DNA of 64,000 nt, taken from assembly GCF_004153685.1 (NCBI RefSeq), contig NZ_SDQD01000003.1:310001-374000 (forward strand), read 5' to 3'. This stretch comes from Pollutimonas harenae. Lineage in GTDB: Bacteria > Pseudomonadota > Gammaproteobacteria > Burkholderiales > Burkholderiaceae_B. This document shows positions 9,632 through 17,902 of the stretch, one piece after another. Position numbers and translations under genes: made by a program. Every line of letters begins with the position of its first letter. The first letter of the stretch is position 1. The notes beneath the pieces are model-generated. The model ran no database searches. It was not told the origin of the DNA and saw only the letters and a list, made by a program, of their open reading frames with translations.

Positions 9632-10336
9632 TTACGCGGCTGCTCCAAGATAGCGGTTCATGATTTCGGGCTTGCTTTGCAGCTCTTCTGAAGCCCCCCC
9701 GAACACGATATGCCCCGTATTGAGCAAATAGCAGCGATCTGCCATGGACAATGCCGCTGCCACGTTCTGCTCGACCACCACGATGGTTCGCCCCTGGCGC
9801 GCCAGGTCCTGGCAGATATTCATGAGATCGCGCACAATCAGCGGGGCAAGCCCCTCGAAGGGCTCATCAAGGAGAATCAATTGAGCGTCGCGTATCATGG
9901 CGCGCGCAATCGCAACCATTTGCTGCTCTCCTCCGGACAGCTCGCGCCCCTTGTTGCCGCGCCGCTCATCCAGGCGCGGAAAGGTGCGATAAATTTCCGA
10001 AAAGCTCAAAGGCTTCTTGGCCGTCATCGCAGCAAGCTTCAGGTTTTCGTGAACGGTGATGCCACCGAATACCCGGCGCTCTTCGGGAACCAGTTGCAAA
10101 CCCAGACGAGCAATCAGATGTGCCGGCATTTTCTGGATGGGTGTACCGGAAAAAGTGATGTTCCCGGACCTGGCCGTAAGCGCCCCTGCCAAGGTTTTCA
10201 GCAAGGTGGACTTGCCTGCACCGTTCCGGCCCAGCAGCGCCACGACTTCGTTTTCCTTAACCTCGAGCGATACGTCGAACAGAATATGCGAATCGCCGTA
10301 AAAGGTATTGATGCCATCGACTTCTAGTAGACTCAT
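9632..10336 (-). CDS. livF: Branched-chain amino acid-type ABC transporter ATP-binding protein LivF
   Basis: A 234-residue ATPase of the LivF type. Motifs: Walker A GRNGAGKS near residue 36, Q-loop region VPEERRVFGG, signature LSGGEQQMVAIARAM, Walker B LILLDEP. It would pair with the LivG domain of the fusion protein to power uptake. Its ATG overlaps the stop of the fusion gene by four bases (ATGA), so the two are translationally coupled. The transported substrate need not be an amino acid; urea, amide and organic acid importers share this family. Confidence 0.93.
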   Translation of the reverse strand: MSLLEVDGINTFYGDSHILFDVSLEVKENEVVALLGRNGAGKSTLLKTLAGALTARSGNITFSGTPIQKMPAHLIARLGLQLVPEERRVFGGITVHENLKLAAMTAKKPLSFSEIYRTFPRLDERRGNKGRELSGGEQQMVAIARAMIRDAQLILLDEPFEGLAPLIVRDLMNICQDLARQGRTIVVVEQNVAAALSMADRCYLLNTGHIVFGGASEELQSKPEIMNRYLGAAA

Positions 10337-12243
10337 GACTCGACTACGCCTCCGAGATAAGCTTCCTGCACGGCCTTATTGGCCTGAATTTCTTCAGGGG
10401 TACCTTCTGCAAGAAAGTTGCCGTCATAAAGAACAGTGATTTTGTCGGCCAGCTCGAACATGGCATCCATATCGTGCTCAACAATCAGCACAGTACGGCC
10501 ACGGCGTATGCTTTTGAGCAGGGCCACGGCATGCACGCGTTCTTCGGGACTCATGCCGGCCAAGGGCTCGTCGAGCAGCAAAACGTTGGCACCGGTTGCC
10601 AGCGCCAGGCCTATTTCAACCCGGCGCTTTTCGCCATAAGACAACTCATGGACCGGCGTATCGGCCTTGTGGCTCAACTCCACCAGCGCCATGGCAGCTT
10701 CGACCTGCTCTCCGTAGCCACTGACACCATTCAAGCTGGCCAAGGCGTCGAAACGGAACGAGCCCCGCTTCTGGCCCAACACCGACATCAGAATGTTCTG
10801 GCGCACGGTCAGCGCATCGAACAACTCATTGACCTGATAGCTTTTGCTCATGCCCAATTGGCACACCTGGGTAACACCGATGCCGGTGATGTTGCCTCCA
10901 CGTAGAAAGACTTCCCCCGAAGTGGGCAGAATTTCGCCCGCCAGCATCTTGAAGAAAGTGGATTTACCCGCGCCGTTAGGACCTATAAGACCTCGTAGCT
11001 CACCCTCGGCAACCGAGATGGAAACCCCCTTTACTGCTTTCAGGCCGCCATAGTGCTTGGCAATATTGTTGGCCTGCAATACGGGGGAGCCTGGTTTGAC
11101 CGAAGCTGCCTCGCGCATGATGAGCGGAACACTACGCTGCCCTTTGACCTGCTGCCGTGAACCTGTTTCGGCACGTGCAATGCGGCGTGTCATGCGTTTG
11201 TTGCGCCATGCGATGAATTCGCCGCAAATACCCCGACGAAACACCGTGACAAGAATGACAAAGATCACGCCCAATATCAGCCGCCAGTAAGGACCAACCG
11301 CATCCACAAACTGCAACACCTCGAACAGGTATAGCCAGATAAATGCACCCAGCAAAGGGCCGAACAAGGTCCCTGCACCGCCCATGACGGTCTGGATGAC
11401 AAGCTCTGCTGAAGTATGCAGGTTGAAGGCATCAGGTGGCATGTATCCCTGAAACAATCCCAGCAGGCCTCCAGCTACACCGCCGTAAGCAGCAGCAACA
11501 ACAAAAACGGCAAGCTTGTAGCGCTGTATCTTGTGGCCCACTGCCATCGCCCGCACCGGATTGCCCCGAATAGCAGTAAGAATGACACCAAACGGCGACA
11601 GCGAAATACGGCGTGCAATCACGAATCCGACAAAGAACATGACGGCCAGGAAGGTGTACATGGGCCAGCCAGGCTGGATCGTATAGCTGAAGAAACCCAG
11701 TTCAACAGCTGGCTCAGGAATGCCTGGAATACCATTTTCACCACCGGTCCAGTCTCGCAAGGGGCCGAACTCCAGGAAGTAAATCATTTCGGCAAAAGCG
11801 AGCGTACTCATGGCAAAGTAAATGCCGCTACGCCTGAGTGTCAGGTAACCGATCACGAGGCCCAGCACCGAAGCAACCAGCATCGCCACTACCAGGGCAA
11901 GCAGCATATTGGGAATAATGCCGGTGGTGAGCAGGTAAGCCGTCACGAAACTACCAGTTCCATAGAATGCTGCCTGACCAAAGGACAACAGACCCGCATA
12001 GCCAAACAGCAAGTCGAAGCCCAGTCCGAACAGGCCCCAGATCAGGACGCGCCCAAGCAAATCGGGGCCCGCGCCAATAAGTGGCGCCATGAAAGGCGCG
12101 ACGCAAAGCACCATGGCTGCGATGACTTCGACACCATAGCGGGCCCGGAATGCACCTGTATTACCCTTGGGCATGTGAGCAGATTGCATGTCTCCCACGT
12201 TCTCGCCCGCTTCAATTGCAACAGAGTTATCAGTCTGGCTCAT
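10333..12243 (-). CDS. Fused LivM permease - LivG ATPase of an ABC importer
   Basis: A 636-residue fusion. Residues about 35-335 are a LivM-type permease with some nine hydrophobic segments, including GLGFDLLFGYAGLLSFGQAA, the typical LivM motif. After a basic linker (near 340-390) comes a complete LivG-type ATPase: Walker A GPNGAGKST near 428, a YQVNELFDALTVRQN stretch, signature LSYGEKRRVEIGLA and Walker B VLLLDEP. No stop or frameshift separates the two, so the fusion is real in this sequence. It overlaps both neighbours, livH and livF, by four bases. Such M-G fusions occur in other proteobacteria but are less common than separate genes. Confidence 0.93.
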   Translation of the reverse strand: MSQTDNSVAIEAGENVGDMQSAHMPKGNTGAFRARYGVEVIAAMVLCVAPFMAPLIGAGPDLLGRVLIWGLFGLGFDLLFGYAGLLSFGQAAFYGTGSFVTAYLLTTGIIPNMLLALVVAMLVASVLGLVIGYLTLRRSGIYFAMSTLAFAEMIYFLEFGPLRDWTGGENGIPGIPEPAVELGFFSYTIQPGWPMYTFLAVMFFVGFVIARRISLSPFGVILTAIRGNPVRAMAVGHKIQRYKLAVFVVAAAYGGVAGGLLGLFQGYMPPDAFNLHTSAELVIQTVMGGAGTLFGPLLGAFIWLYLFEVLQFVDAVGPYWRLILGVIFVILVTVFRRGICGEFIAWRNKRMTRRIARAETGSRQQVKGQRSVPLIMREAASVKPGSPVLQANNIAKHYGGLKAVKGVSISVAEGELRGLIGPNGAGKSTFFKMLAGEILPTSGEVFLRGGNITGIGVTQVCQLGMSKSYQVNELFDALTVRQNILMSVLGQKRGSFRFDALASLNGVSGYGEQVEAAMALVELSHKADTPVHELSYGEKRRVEIGLALATGANVLLLDEPLAGMSPEERVHAVALLKSIRRGRTVLIVEHDMDAMFELADKITVLYDGNFLAEGTPEEIQANKAVQEAYLGGVVES

Positions 12244-13115
12244 GCTCTGCCCTCCACGCCCAACAGCCCTTGTGGCCGCAAAATTAGAATGACCGCCATG
12301 GCTGCAAATAGCATGACATCTGAATAGACCGGATTGAACAGCGAGGTCAGGCTAAGGATCTGCCCCGCTATCAGGCCACCGAGTATTGCCCCTGGGAACG
12401 ACCCAACACCACCCAGCACAACGACCACAAAAGACTGAATCAGCACGCGGAAACCCATGTCGGGAACGATGGAAACGATAGGTGCGTAGATCATGCCCGC
12501 AAACCCCGCCGCGGCGGCACCCACACCAAATACGATCAGGAAGGCGCGCTGTATATTGATCCCAAGCAGCCGAGTCATCAGGGCATCTTCAATACCCGAG
12601 CGGATGATCAGGCCCAGACGTGTGCGATACAGCACCATCCAGCACAAACCCAACGCACCCGCAGCGATGGCGAGAATCTGGATGCGATACAGGGGATAGA
12701 CGACAAACCCCATATCGACCACGCCCTCACCCCAAACAGGCACCGGCACGCGCTGTCCTACTCCGCCAAAAATGGCGCGGATGATCTCGACGATGACAAT
12801 ACTGACGCCAAATGTGACCAGAATCTGGTCTTCGACGGGCCGGTTATAGAAGCGCTTGATCAAACCACGCTCCATGATGAGGCCAATGATCATGGCGGCC
12901 ACAGCGCCACCAATAATGCTTAGCACAAAGGAACCTGTGCTGGTAAACACAGAAAAGCCGGCATAAGCGCCCACTACGAACAACGCGCCATGTGCAAAAT
13001 TGATTACACCAAGCGTGCCGTAGATAATGGTCAGACCGGCAGCAATGAGGGAGAGCAGCACCCCCAGCGCCAGACCATTGAAAACTTGTGACATGATTAG
13101 GCCAAGGCTAGGCAT
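12240..13115 (-). CDS. livH: Branched-chain amino acid-type ABC transporter permease LivH
   Basis: A 291-residue inner-membrane permease with about eight hydrophobic helices. The motif GLALGVLLSLIAAGLTIIYGTLGVINFAHG at the N-terminus is diagnostic of LivH. The conserved EAA-like loop near AIFGGVGQ and the C-terminal VVVLGGVGSFPGAILGG are present. It would form the channel with the LivM half of the downstream fusion. The ATG at 13115 follows AGGGGGAGAC. Its stop overlaps the start of the fusion gene. Confidence 0.94.
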   Translation of the reverse strand: MPSLGLIMSQVFNGLALGVLLSLIAAGLTIIYGTLGVINFAHGALFVVGAYAGFSVFTSTGSFVLSIIGGAVAAMIIGLIMERGLIKRFYNRPVEDQILVTFGVSIVIVEIIRAIFGGVGQRVPVPVWGEGVVDMGFVVYPLYRIQILAIAAGALGLCWMVLYRTRLGLIIRSGIEDALMTRLLGINIQRAFLIVFGVGAAAAGFAGMIYAPIVSIVPDMGFRVLIQSFVVVVLGGVGSFPGAILGGLIAGQILSLTSLFNPVYSDVMLFAAMAVILILRPQGLLGVEGRA

Positions 13116-13164
13116 GCTAGTCTCCCCCTTATTTTTATAACAACGAAAGAATCACAGTCCCGGC

Positions 13165-14544
13165 TTAGACTGCCGGAGACATCTTGCAACCGGCATAGCC
13201 TATGGGCGGCAGCGTATCCACCCCGTTGGCTACGGCGACCACATCGACCAGGTCATCCTTGTTCTTGATGTCGGAAGGTTTCTTGCCCTTGACGACGGCA
13301 AAGTTGGCTGCGCCATCGTGATCCTCGGCGCGGAAGTAAACCTCGCCACCCATGGTGTAAGGCCGCTTGTGATTAATGCTGTCCTCGAAGGCCTTGACAA
13401 CTTCGGCGGGGTAGAAAGTACCCGCGCGCTCCACGGCATCGGCCCACAAGAGCATGGTCATATAGGCATTGTGCTCGGGATCACGTGGCTTGGCGTTGAA
13501 TTTCGCCTCGTAGGCCTCGACGAAGTCCTTGGCCACTTCGTTCTTGTCGGCTTCAGTCCACCAGAACACCATGGTGCCGTGCACGCCTTCCATGATTTCG
13601 GGCCCGACCTCTTCGAGCATGTAGGCAGGCATGTAAGGCACGCACATCTTCATGTTCTTGAGCACGCCAAATTGGTGAGCTTGCTTGGCCGAGTTGACCG
13701 CGTCCGCGCCATAGTCAAGGTTGATAAGGATATCGGCGCCACTGTTGGCCACGTTCAGCAAATAGGCACTGTAGTCAGTCGCACCCAGGGGATGAATCTG
13801 GGGCGTATCGATAGTGGTCCACCCCTGCGCCTCAGTGAATTCACGCATATGGTCATGGATGGAGTGACCGTAGTTATAGTCGGGGACCAGGTAAATGGCT
13901 TTCATGTCCTTGCCATAGGCTTCGGCCAGGACGGGTGCAATGGCCTTGGATGCCGTATAGGCATGGTGACACAAACGAAAACCATAGCGCCGGCAGTCTT
14001 TTCCGGTGGTATCGCTGGAGCCGCTGATGATGGGAAAGTACAAGGTCTTGGCACGCTCGCAGGTATTTTGCAGCGCGATCGCCACGGAACTGCTGACGCT
14101 GCCGGCAATCATCATGGCCTTGTCCTGGCGGATGAAACGCGTAGCCGCCTGTACTGCACTATTGGGCTTGGTCTCGGCATCGCCGATAGCCAACTCGATT
14201 TTCTTGCCCAGAATGCCCTGTTTGGTCAGCGGCGACACCTTTTTTACGCGTGGATCACCATTGTTGATCATTTCCGCAGCCAGCTCGAAGCCACGCTTTT
14301 GCCCTGCTCCTTCGGCCGAATAGGGGCCGGTCAAGTCCAGAGTAAGACCTGCAACGACAGTATCACCGGCGACCCCATCGGGGTAATTGCCCAGTTTTGG
14401 ATACTGTTTTGCTTGAGCGAACGCGGCGGAACTGTACGCCCCCGGAACCAGCAGTCCCCCGGCAACTGCAGAGCCGGTTTTCAAAAATCCACGACGATTC
14501 GTAGTGTTTTCTGCCTGTTGATTTTGAACTTTTTTGTCTTCCAC
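13165..14544 (-). CDS. Tat-exported Liv-type substrate-binding protein
   Basis: A periplasmic binding protein of about 459 residues. I place the start at GTG 14544, because AAAGGAGAC lies a few bases upstream and because the next residues give a twin-arginine signal: NRRGFLKTGSAVAGGLL, cut probably after SAAFAQ. An in-frame extension to 14769 is open but has no signal logic. The mature part carries the family motifs VAGLTLDLTGPYSAEGAGQ and NYGHSIHDHM, near the urea/short-chain amide and organic acid branch of Liv binding proteins. Tat export of a binding protein suggests a cofactor or fast folding. It heads the operon livH / fused livMG / livF / acs; the substrate is unknown. Confidence 0.87.
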   Translation of the reverse strand: MEDKKVQNQQAENTTNRRGFLKTGSAVAGGLLVPGAYSSAAFAQAKQYPKLGNYPDGVAGDTVVAGLTLDLTGPYSAEGAGQKRGFELAAEMINNGDPRVKKVSPLTKQGILGKKIELAIGDAETKPNSAVQAATRFIRQDKAMMIAGSVSSSVAIALQNTCERAKTLYFPIISGSSDTTGKDCRRYGFRLCHHAYTASKAIAPVLAEAYGKDMKAIYLVPDYNYGHSIHDHMREFTEAQGWTTIDTPQIHPLGATDYSAYLLNVANSGADILINLDYGADAVNSAKQAHQFGVLKNMKMCVPYMPAYMLEEVGPEIMEGVHGTMVFWWTEADKNEVAKDFVEAYEAKFNAKPRDPEHNAYMTMLLWADAVERAGTFYPAEVVKAFEDSINHKRPYTMGGEVYFRAEDHDGAANFAVVKGKKPSDIKNKDDLVDVVAVANGVDTLPPIGYAGCKMSPAV

Positions 14545-14883
14545 CGTAAGTCTCCTTTTAATATTCCTGTGACGCGAGATAGTCGCCACACAAGTTTCCT
14601 GTGCAAAGCTGCGCCCTTCCCGGTACGGGAAAGCTCCATCCATGCATAAGAATTTTTTATTGCGAGGCAAGTAAACCAGCGCAAAAGAGTTTTTGTCTGC
14701 CGTGTTGTTATCAAGAACGAATCCGTATTGCTTATGGTTATCTGCTACGGACGCGACCGAGATTATCAAAAGGAAGTCGCAAGCACTCCCTTGAAACGGA
14801 CATAAACTATCTTGAATCAGACTTTAAAAATAAAGCCAAGGGTTAACGTGAGTACTGAATCACAGGAATACGGACAAAAGGAT
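14545..14883. promoter_or_regulatory. Leader/promoter region of the Liv-acs operon, with 15-bp inverted repeat
   Basis: These 339 bp hold no convincing gene. On the minus strand they form the upstream region of the binding-protein gene. An inverted repeat TTCCCG-GTA-CGGGAA sits at 14617-14631, about 73 bp before the GTG start, and could be an operator. The AAAGGAGAC ribosome site lies at about 14550-14558. I see no clear sigma-70 or sigma-54 pair. An in-frame open stretch up to 14769 looks random in composition. Confidence 0.4.
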
Positions 14884-15126
14884 TCAGGATTTTTGATTTT
14901 GCGGCGTATCCAGGCGATAGTTGCTGCGTGACGGTTCGACATCGCGAACGCCAGCGATCTTGTAAAGCTCTTGTACCCGGGATACTTCTATCGTGCCCGC
15001 AATAATGCCTATGGCGACCAGTTCTCGCTCAACCGCCATACCCGCCCTGCGGCAACCTTCGACCACTTCAGCATATCGGCTCAAGTAGTCTTCTTTAACA
15101 GATATCGATAGCTGTACATGCGTCAA
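14884..15126 (-). CDS. Small I9-inhibitor-like protein paired with the S8 protease
   Basis: An 80-residue cytoplasmic-looking protein with no signal peptide. Its predicted pattern is strand (VQLSISV), helix (YAEVVEGCRRAGM), strand (ERELVAIGIIAGTI), helix (VSRVQELYKIAG), strand (VRDVEPSRSNYRL). The ending IAGVRDVEPSRSNYRL resembles the last helix and strand of peptidase inhibitor I9 / subtilisin propeptides. The start is TTG at 15126, sharing the four bases TTGA with the protease stop; AAAGGTGG lies upstream and no ATG fits. This coupling suggests a protease-bound chaperone or inhibitor made in trans. The I9 assignment is inference from pattern only. Similar small neighbours are sometimes labelled ketohydroxyglutarate aldolase in databases, without support here. 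Confidence 0.6.
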   Translation of the reverse strand: MTHVQLSISVKEDYLSRYAEVVEGCRRAGMAVERELVAIGIIAGTIEVSRVQELYKIAGVRDVEPSRSNYRLDTPQNQKS

Positions 15127-16481
15127 AGAGCCACCTTTTCTTCATGAGGGGCCTGAATCAGGCCCGCCCCCACATCGCGTGAGGGTAGCGCCAGCCGAAG
15201 CGTGCTTTGGACGATACGGCTCAGCAGGACATGCCCACTGATGCCACCGTCTGCCTCGGCCAATAAAGCGGCAACACCGGCAACAAACGGTGTCGCCATA
15301 CTGGTACCGCTTAGGCTGCGGTAATGCTCGGGTCCAGGCCAGGACGATAGTATATCTACCCCCGGGCCTGCAACGTCGACCTGCCCACCATCCCCCTCAA
15401 GCCCGCCGCTGGAAAAAGGAGCTATCTGCATATGCTTATCAATGGCGGCCACCGCCATGATCGACGGGCAATTGGCGGGATGCGATACCGGCGCAATCAA
15501 GGTATCCCGCTGGCTGTCGTTGCCCGCAGCAGCGATAACCACCGTTCCGGCTTTCAAGGCCCGCCGGGCAGCCTCTTCAAATACTTTGGAATACCCTTGC
15601 CCTGGCTGCACCGGGCTGCCCAACGACATCGATATGATTTGGCACTGATTCTCGACGGCCCAGTTAATGCCCTCCAGTACACCACCATCGTCTCCACTGC
15701 CCTCGTCGCTCAATACTTTACCAACATAAAGTTGCACACTACTGGCAACGCCATAGCGCGGTGCCGCCGACGGTTGAACAGGACCGCATGCAATGCCCGC
15801 ACAGTGCGTACCGTGCCCATTGCCATCCTGTACGGTCTGGCCGTCAACAAAGGAACGGGAGGTGATGCTATGACTGGAAAAATCAGGATGCTGCAAGTCC
15901 AGTCCGGTATCGAGGACAGCCAGGCGCACCCCTGTTCCACTATATTGAGACAGTACAGCCTTAGTTGCCTGAATACCCCAGGTCGACAAAGACTCGTCCA
16001 CAGCAGCACCTGGCCGCGGCTCCCCTGGCTGCCGCGGCACAGCCCCTAATCGGCCGGCCAGGTCGTCTACCGCATCGCGATAGCCTTTCAGATAGGTCTG
16101 AAGCAAAGCGTCGCCGAAAATCGTTTCAGACTTTGAGCCGGGTTGGACCGGCGTGGGAACCGATACCTGGCGCCGCCCCGTCGCGTACACCCGCCTCTCG
16201 GGTTCTATGGCCAGTATCGCACCGCCACTTTCGGCCATGGCGCGGTCCAGCAACGGTTGCTTATCTAAGGTGCAACGTATGAGTGCAACGCCTATGCTGT
16301 TGAAGACAATGGCGCATTGCGCGGTAAGTACGCCGCTTTTACCCGTTTTGCTTCGACGTGATGGCGCACGGGCAAGACTGAGGCCGGCAATATCGATGAG
16401 TTTTGTTACACCTTCCTGGGTCCGGCCCTCGCACAACAGAACCAAATAGCGACCCGTTACTTTATGTTTATTGAGTGGCAT
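15123..16481 (-). CDS. Subtilisin-like S8 serine protease
   Basis: A protease of about 452 residues. The ATG at 16481 is chosen because GAGGAGACC precedes it; a longer frame to 16547 lacks a ribosome site. The catalytic triad is intact: Asp in AVLDTGLD near residue 189, His in NGHGTHCAGI near 225, Ser in GTSMATPF near 394, with oxyanion Asn in AAAGND near 320. Residues 8 to about 100 form a propeptide-like segment beginning GRYLVLLCEG and ending GGAILAIEPERRVYA, another I9-like fold. No signal peptide or membrane anchor is visible, so it may act inside the cell or leave by a non-Sec route. The I9-like gene follows with a four-base overlap. The target is unknown. Confidence 0.9.
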   Translation of the reverse strand: MPLNKHKVTGRYLVLLCEGRTQEGVTKLIDIAGLSLARAPSRRSKTGKSGVLTAQCAIVFNSIGVALIRCTLDKQPLLDRAMAESGGAILAIEPERRVYATGRRQVSVPTPVQPGSKSETIFGDALLQTYLKGYRDAVDDLAGRLGAVPRQPGEPRPGAAVDESLSTWGIQATKAVLSQYSGTGVRLAVLDTGLDLQHPDFSSHSITSRSFVDGQTVQDGNGHGTHCAGIACGPVQPSAAPRYGVASSVQLYVGKVLSDEGSGDDGGVLEGINWAVENQCQIISMSLGSPVQPGQGYSKVFEEAARRALKAGTVVIAAAGNDSQRDTLIAPVSHPANCPSIMAVAAIDKHMQIAPFSSGGLEGDGGQVDVAGPGVDILSSWPGPEHYRSLSGTSMATPFVAGVAALLAEADGGISGHVLLSRIVQSTLRLALPSRDVGAGLIQAPHEEKVAL

Positions 16482-16629
16482 GGTGGTCTCCTCGGGACGA
16501 AAAAGAGCGTGGGCAAGGCAACGCTCTTTTATCCAGACAGCATGCAAGCACTCAATCGGTGCGTCAAGTTGAAACTGCTACATTTTGCGCCGACGCCGGG
16601 AATCGGCGCCGGTCGATGAGTATGAACCT

Positions 16630-17838
16630 TTACTTCTTGAAGACCGGGCACTCGCTGGCTGCAGGCTTGCGGAAAGCGTCATTGGCCGGAATGGTGTCCA
16701 CGATGTTGAAGTAATCCCACGGATACTTGGACTCGGAGGGCGATTTCACCTGAACCAGGTACAGATCGTTCATCAGGCGACCATCTTCACGCAGGTAGGC
16801 GTTCTCGGCAAACATATCGTTTACCTTGATCTCACCCATTTTTTTGCGTACTGCCGTGGTATCGGTGGTGCCAGCCTGGCGCACCGCCTCGAGATAGTGC
16901 ATTACACCTGAATACACGCCTGCCTGGCCCATGGAGGGCATGGCATTCATGCGCTCGTAGAAGCGCTTGGACCATTCGCGGGACGCCTCGTTGCGATCCC
17001 AGTAGAACGCTGTGGTCAGGTACAGGCCCTGGGCGGCATCCAGACCGATGGCATGTACGTCGGTGATGTACATGAGCAAGGCTGCGAGTTTCTGACCGGA
17101 ATCTGTCAGGCCGAACTCCTTGGCCTGCTTGATCGAGGTGGTGAGGTCACCCCCGGCATGTGCCAGCCCGATCACATCGGCTTTGGAAGCACTGGCAGAA
17201 AAAATCTGGGAAGACAGATCGGCTGCCGCCAATGGGTGCTTGGTCGTACCGACGATGGTGCCGCCCTCGTCCTTCACGGCATCCATGGCGTCTCGTGCCA
17301 GAGCTTCGCCGAAGTTGTAGTCGACCATGATCATGTACCAGCTCTTGCCACCCTGCCGCACCATGGCCCGGGCAGTACCGTTGGCGGTGGCATAGGTATC
17401 GTAGACCCAGGCAATTGTATTCGGGCTGCAGCCCTTGCCGGTCAGGTCAGACGAGCCAGCACTGGTGATCAGCAACAGTTTGTCTTTCTCTTTGGTGACG
17501 CGCTGAGCGGCAAACGCCACACCGGACGACGTAAGCTCGGCCACCACATCGACGCCCTGGTTGTCGATCCAGTCGCGCACCATGGCAGCACCCACGTCAG
17601 TCTTGTTCTGATGGTCGCCCGAAATCACGCTGGCTTTTACTTCTGGATGCCTGGCGAAGAAGTCCTCGACGGCCATTTCCGCAGCTACCGCCGAACCCCG
17701 GCCAGCGATGTCGGAATAGGTTCCTGTCATGTCGGTGAGGACGCCGATTTTTGGCGTCAGCGTTGTGGATGCCTGGGTAGAGAGCCCGGTGAACGCCAGC
17801 GCGCATCCCAGTGCCAGAGTACGTAAACCAGTAATCAT
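16630..17838 (-). CDS. Liv-type ABC substrate-binding protein with Sec signal
   Basis: A 402-residue periplasmic protein. The N-terminus MITGLRTLALGCALAFTGL is a Sec signal, cut probably after LSTQAS. The mature part has IGVLTDMTGTYSDIAGRGS and the typical NYGEALARD-like stretch (MVDYNFGEALARDAM), as in the Liv-type family with a paired Cys near the C-terminus (ASECPVFKK). It lies 64 bp after the enoyl-CoA hydratase gene on the same strand, so it likely belongs to the acyl-CoA synthetase operon. No permease or ATPase accompanies it, so it would have to borrow a Liv membrane complex, possibly the one encoded at 9.6-13.1 kb. Confidence 0.9.
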   Translation of the reverse strand: MITGLRTLALGCALAFTGLSTQASTTLTPKIGVLTDMTGTYSDIAGRGSAVAAEMAVEDFFARHPEVKASVISGDHQNKTDVGAAMVRDWIDNQGVDVVAELTSSGVAFAAQRVTKEKDKLLLITSAGSSDLTGKGCSPNTIAWVYDTYATANGTARAMVRQGGKSWYMIMVDYNFGEALARDAMDAVKDEGGTIVGTTKHPLAAADLSSQIFSASASKADVIGLAHAGGDLTTSIKQAKEFGLTDSGQKLAALLMYITDVHAIGLDAAQGLYLTTAFYWDRNEASREWSKRFYERMNAMPSMGQAGVYSGVMHYLEAVRQAGTTDTTAVRKKMGEIKVNDMFAENAYLREDGRLMNDLYLVQVKSPSESKYPWDYFNIVDTIPANDAFRKPAASECPVFKK

Positions 17839-17865
17839 ATGTGTCTCCTGATGTTGTAATAATGT

Positions 17866-17879
17866 CCGGACGAGTCCGG
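17866..17879 (-). other. Small inverted repeat in the hydratase - binding-protein gap
   Basis: CCGGAC and GTCCGG are separated by two bases, 27 bp before the binding-protein start. It could be an mRNA stem that sets differential expression within the operon. It has no T run and is not a terminator. Confidence 0.35.
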
Positions 17880-17902
17880 TTGCTACGACGGGGTCAAGCT
17901 GT

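Noticed and set aside
11416-12327. A 303-codon open frame on the plus strand
   Set aside because: It mirrors the LivM part of the fusion gene and is rich in His/Gln/Asn in a way typical of shadows.
13318-14649. A 443-codon open frame on the plus strand
   Set aside because: It is antisense to the Tat-exported binding-protein gene and shows no recognisable motif or ribosome site.
14545-14769. N-terminal extension of the Tat-exported binding protein
   Set aside because: It would bury the twin-arginine signal 80 residues into the protein, and a good ribosome site stands before GTG 14544.
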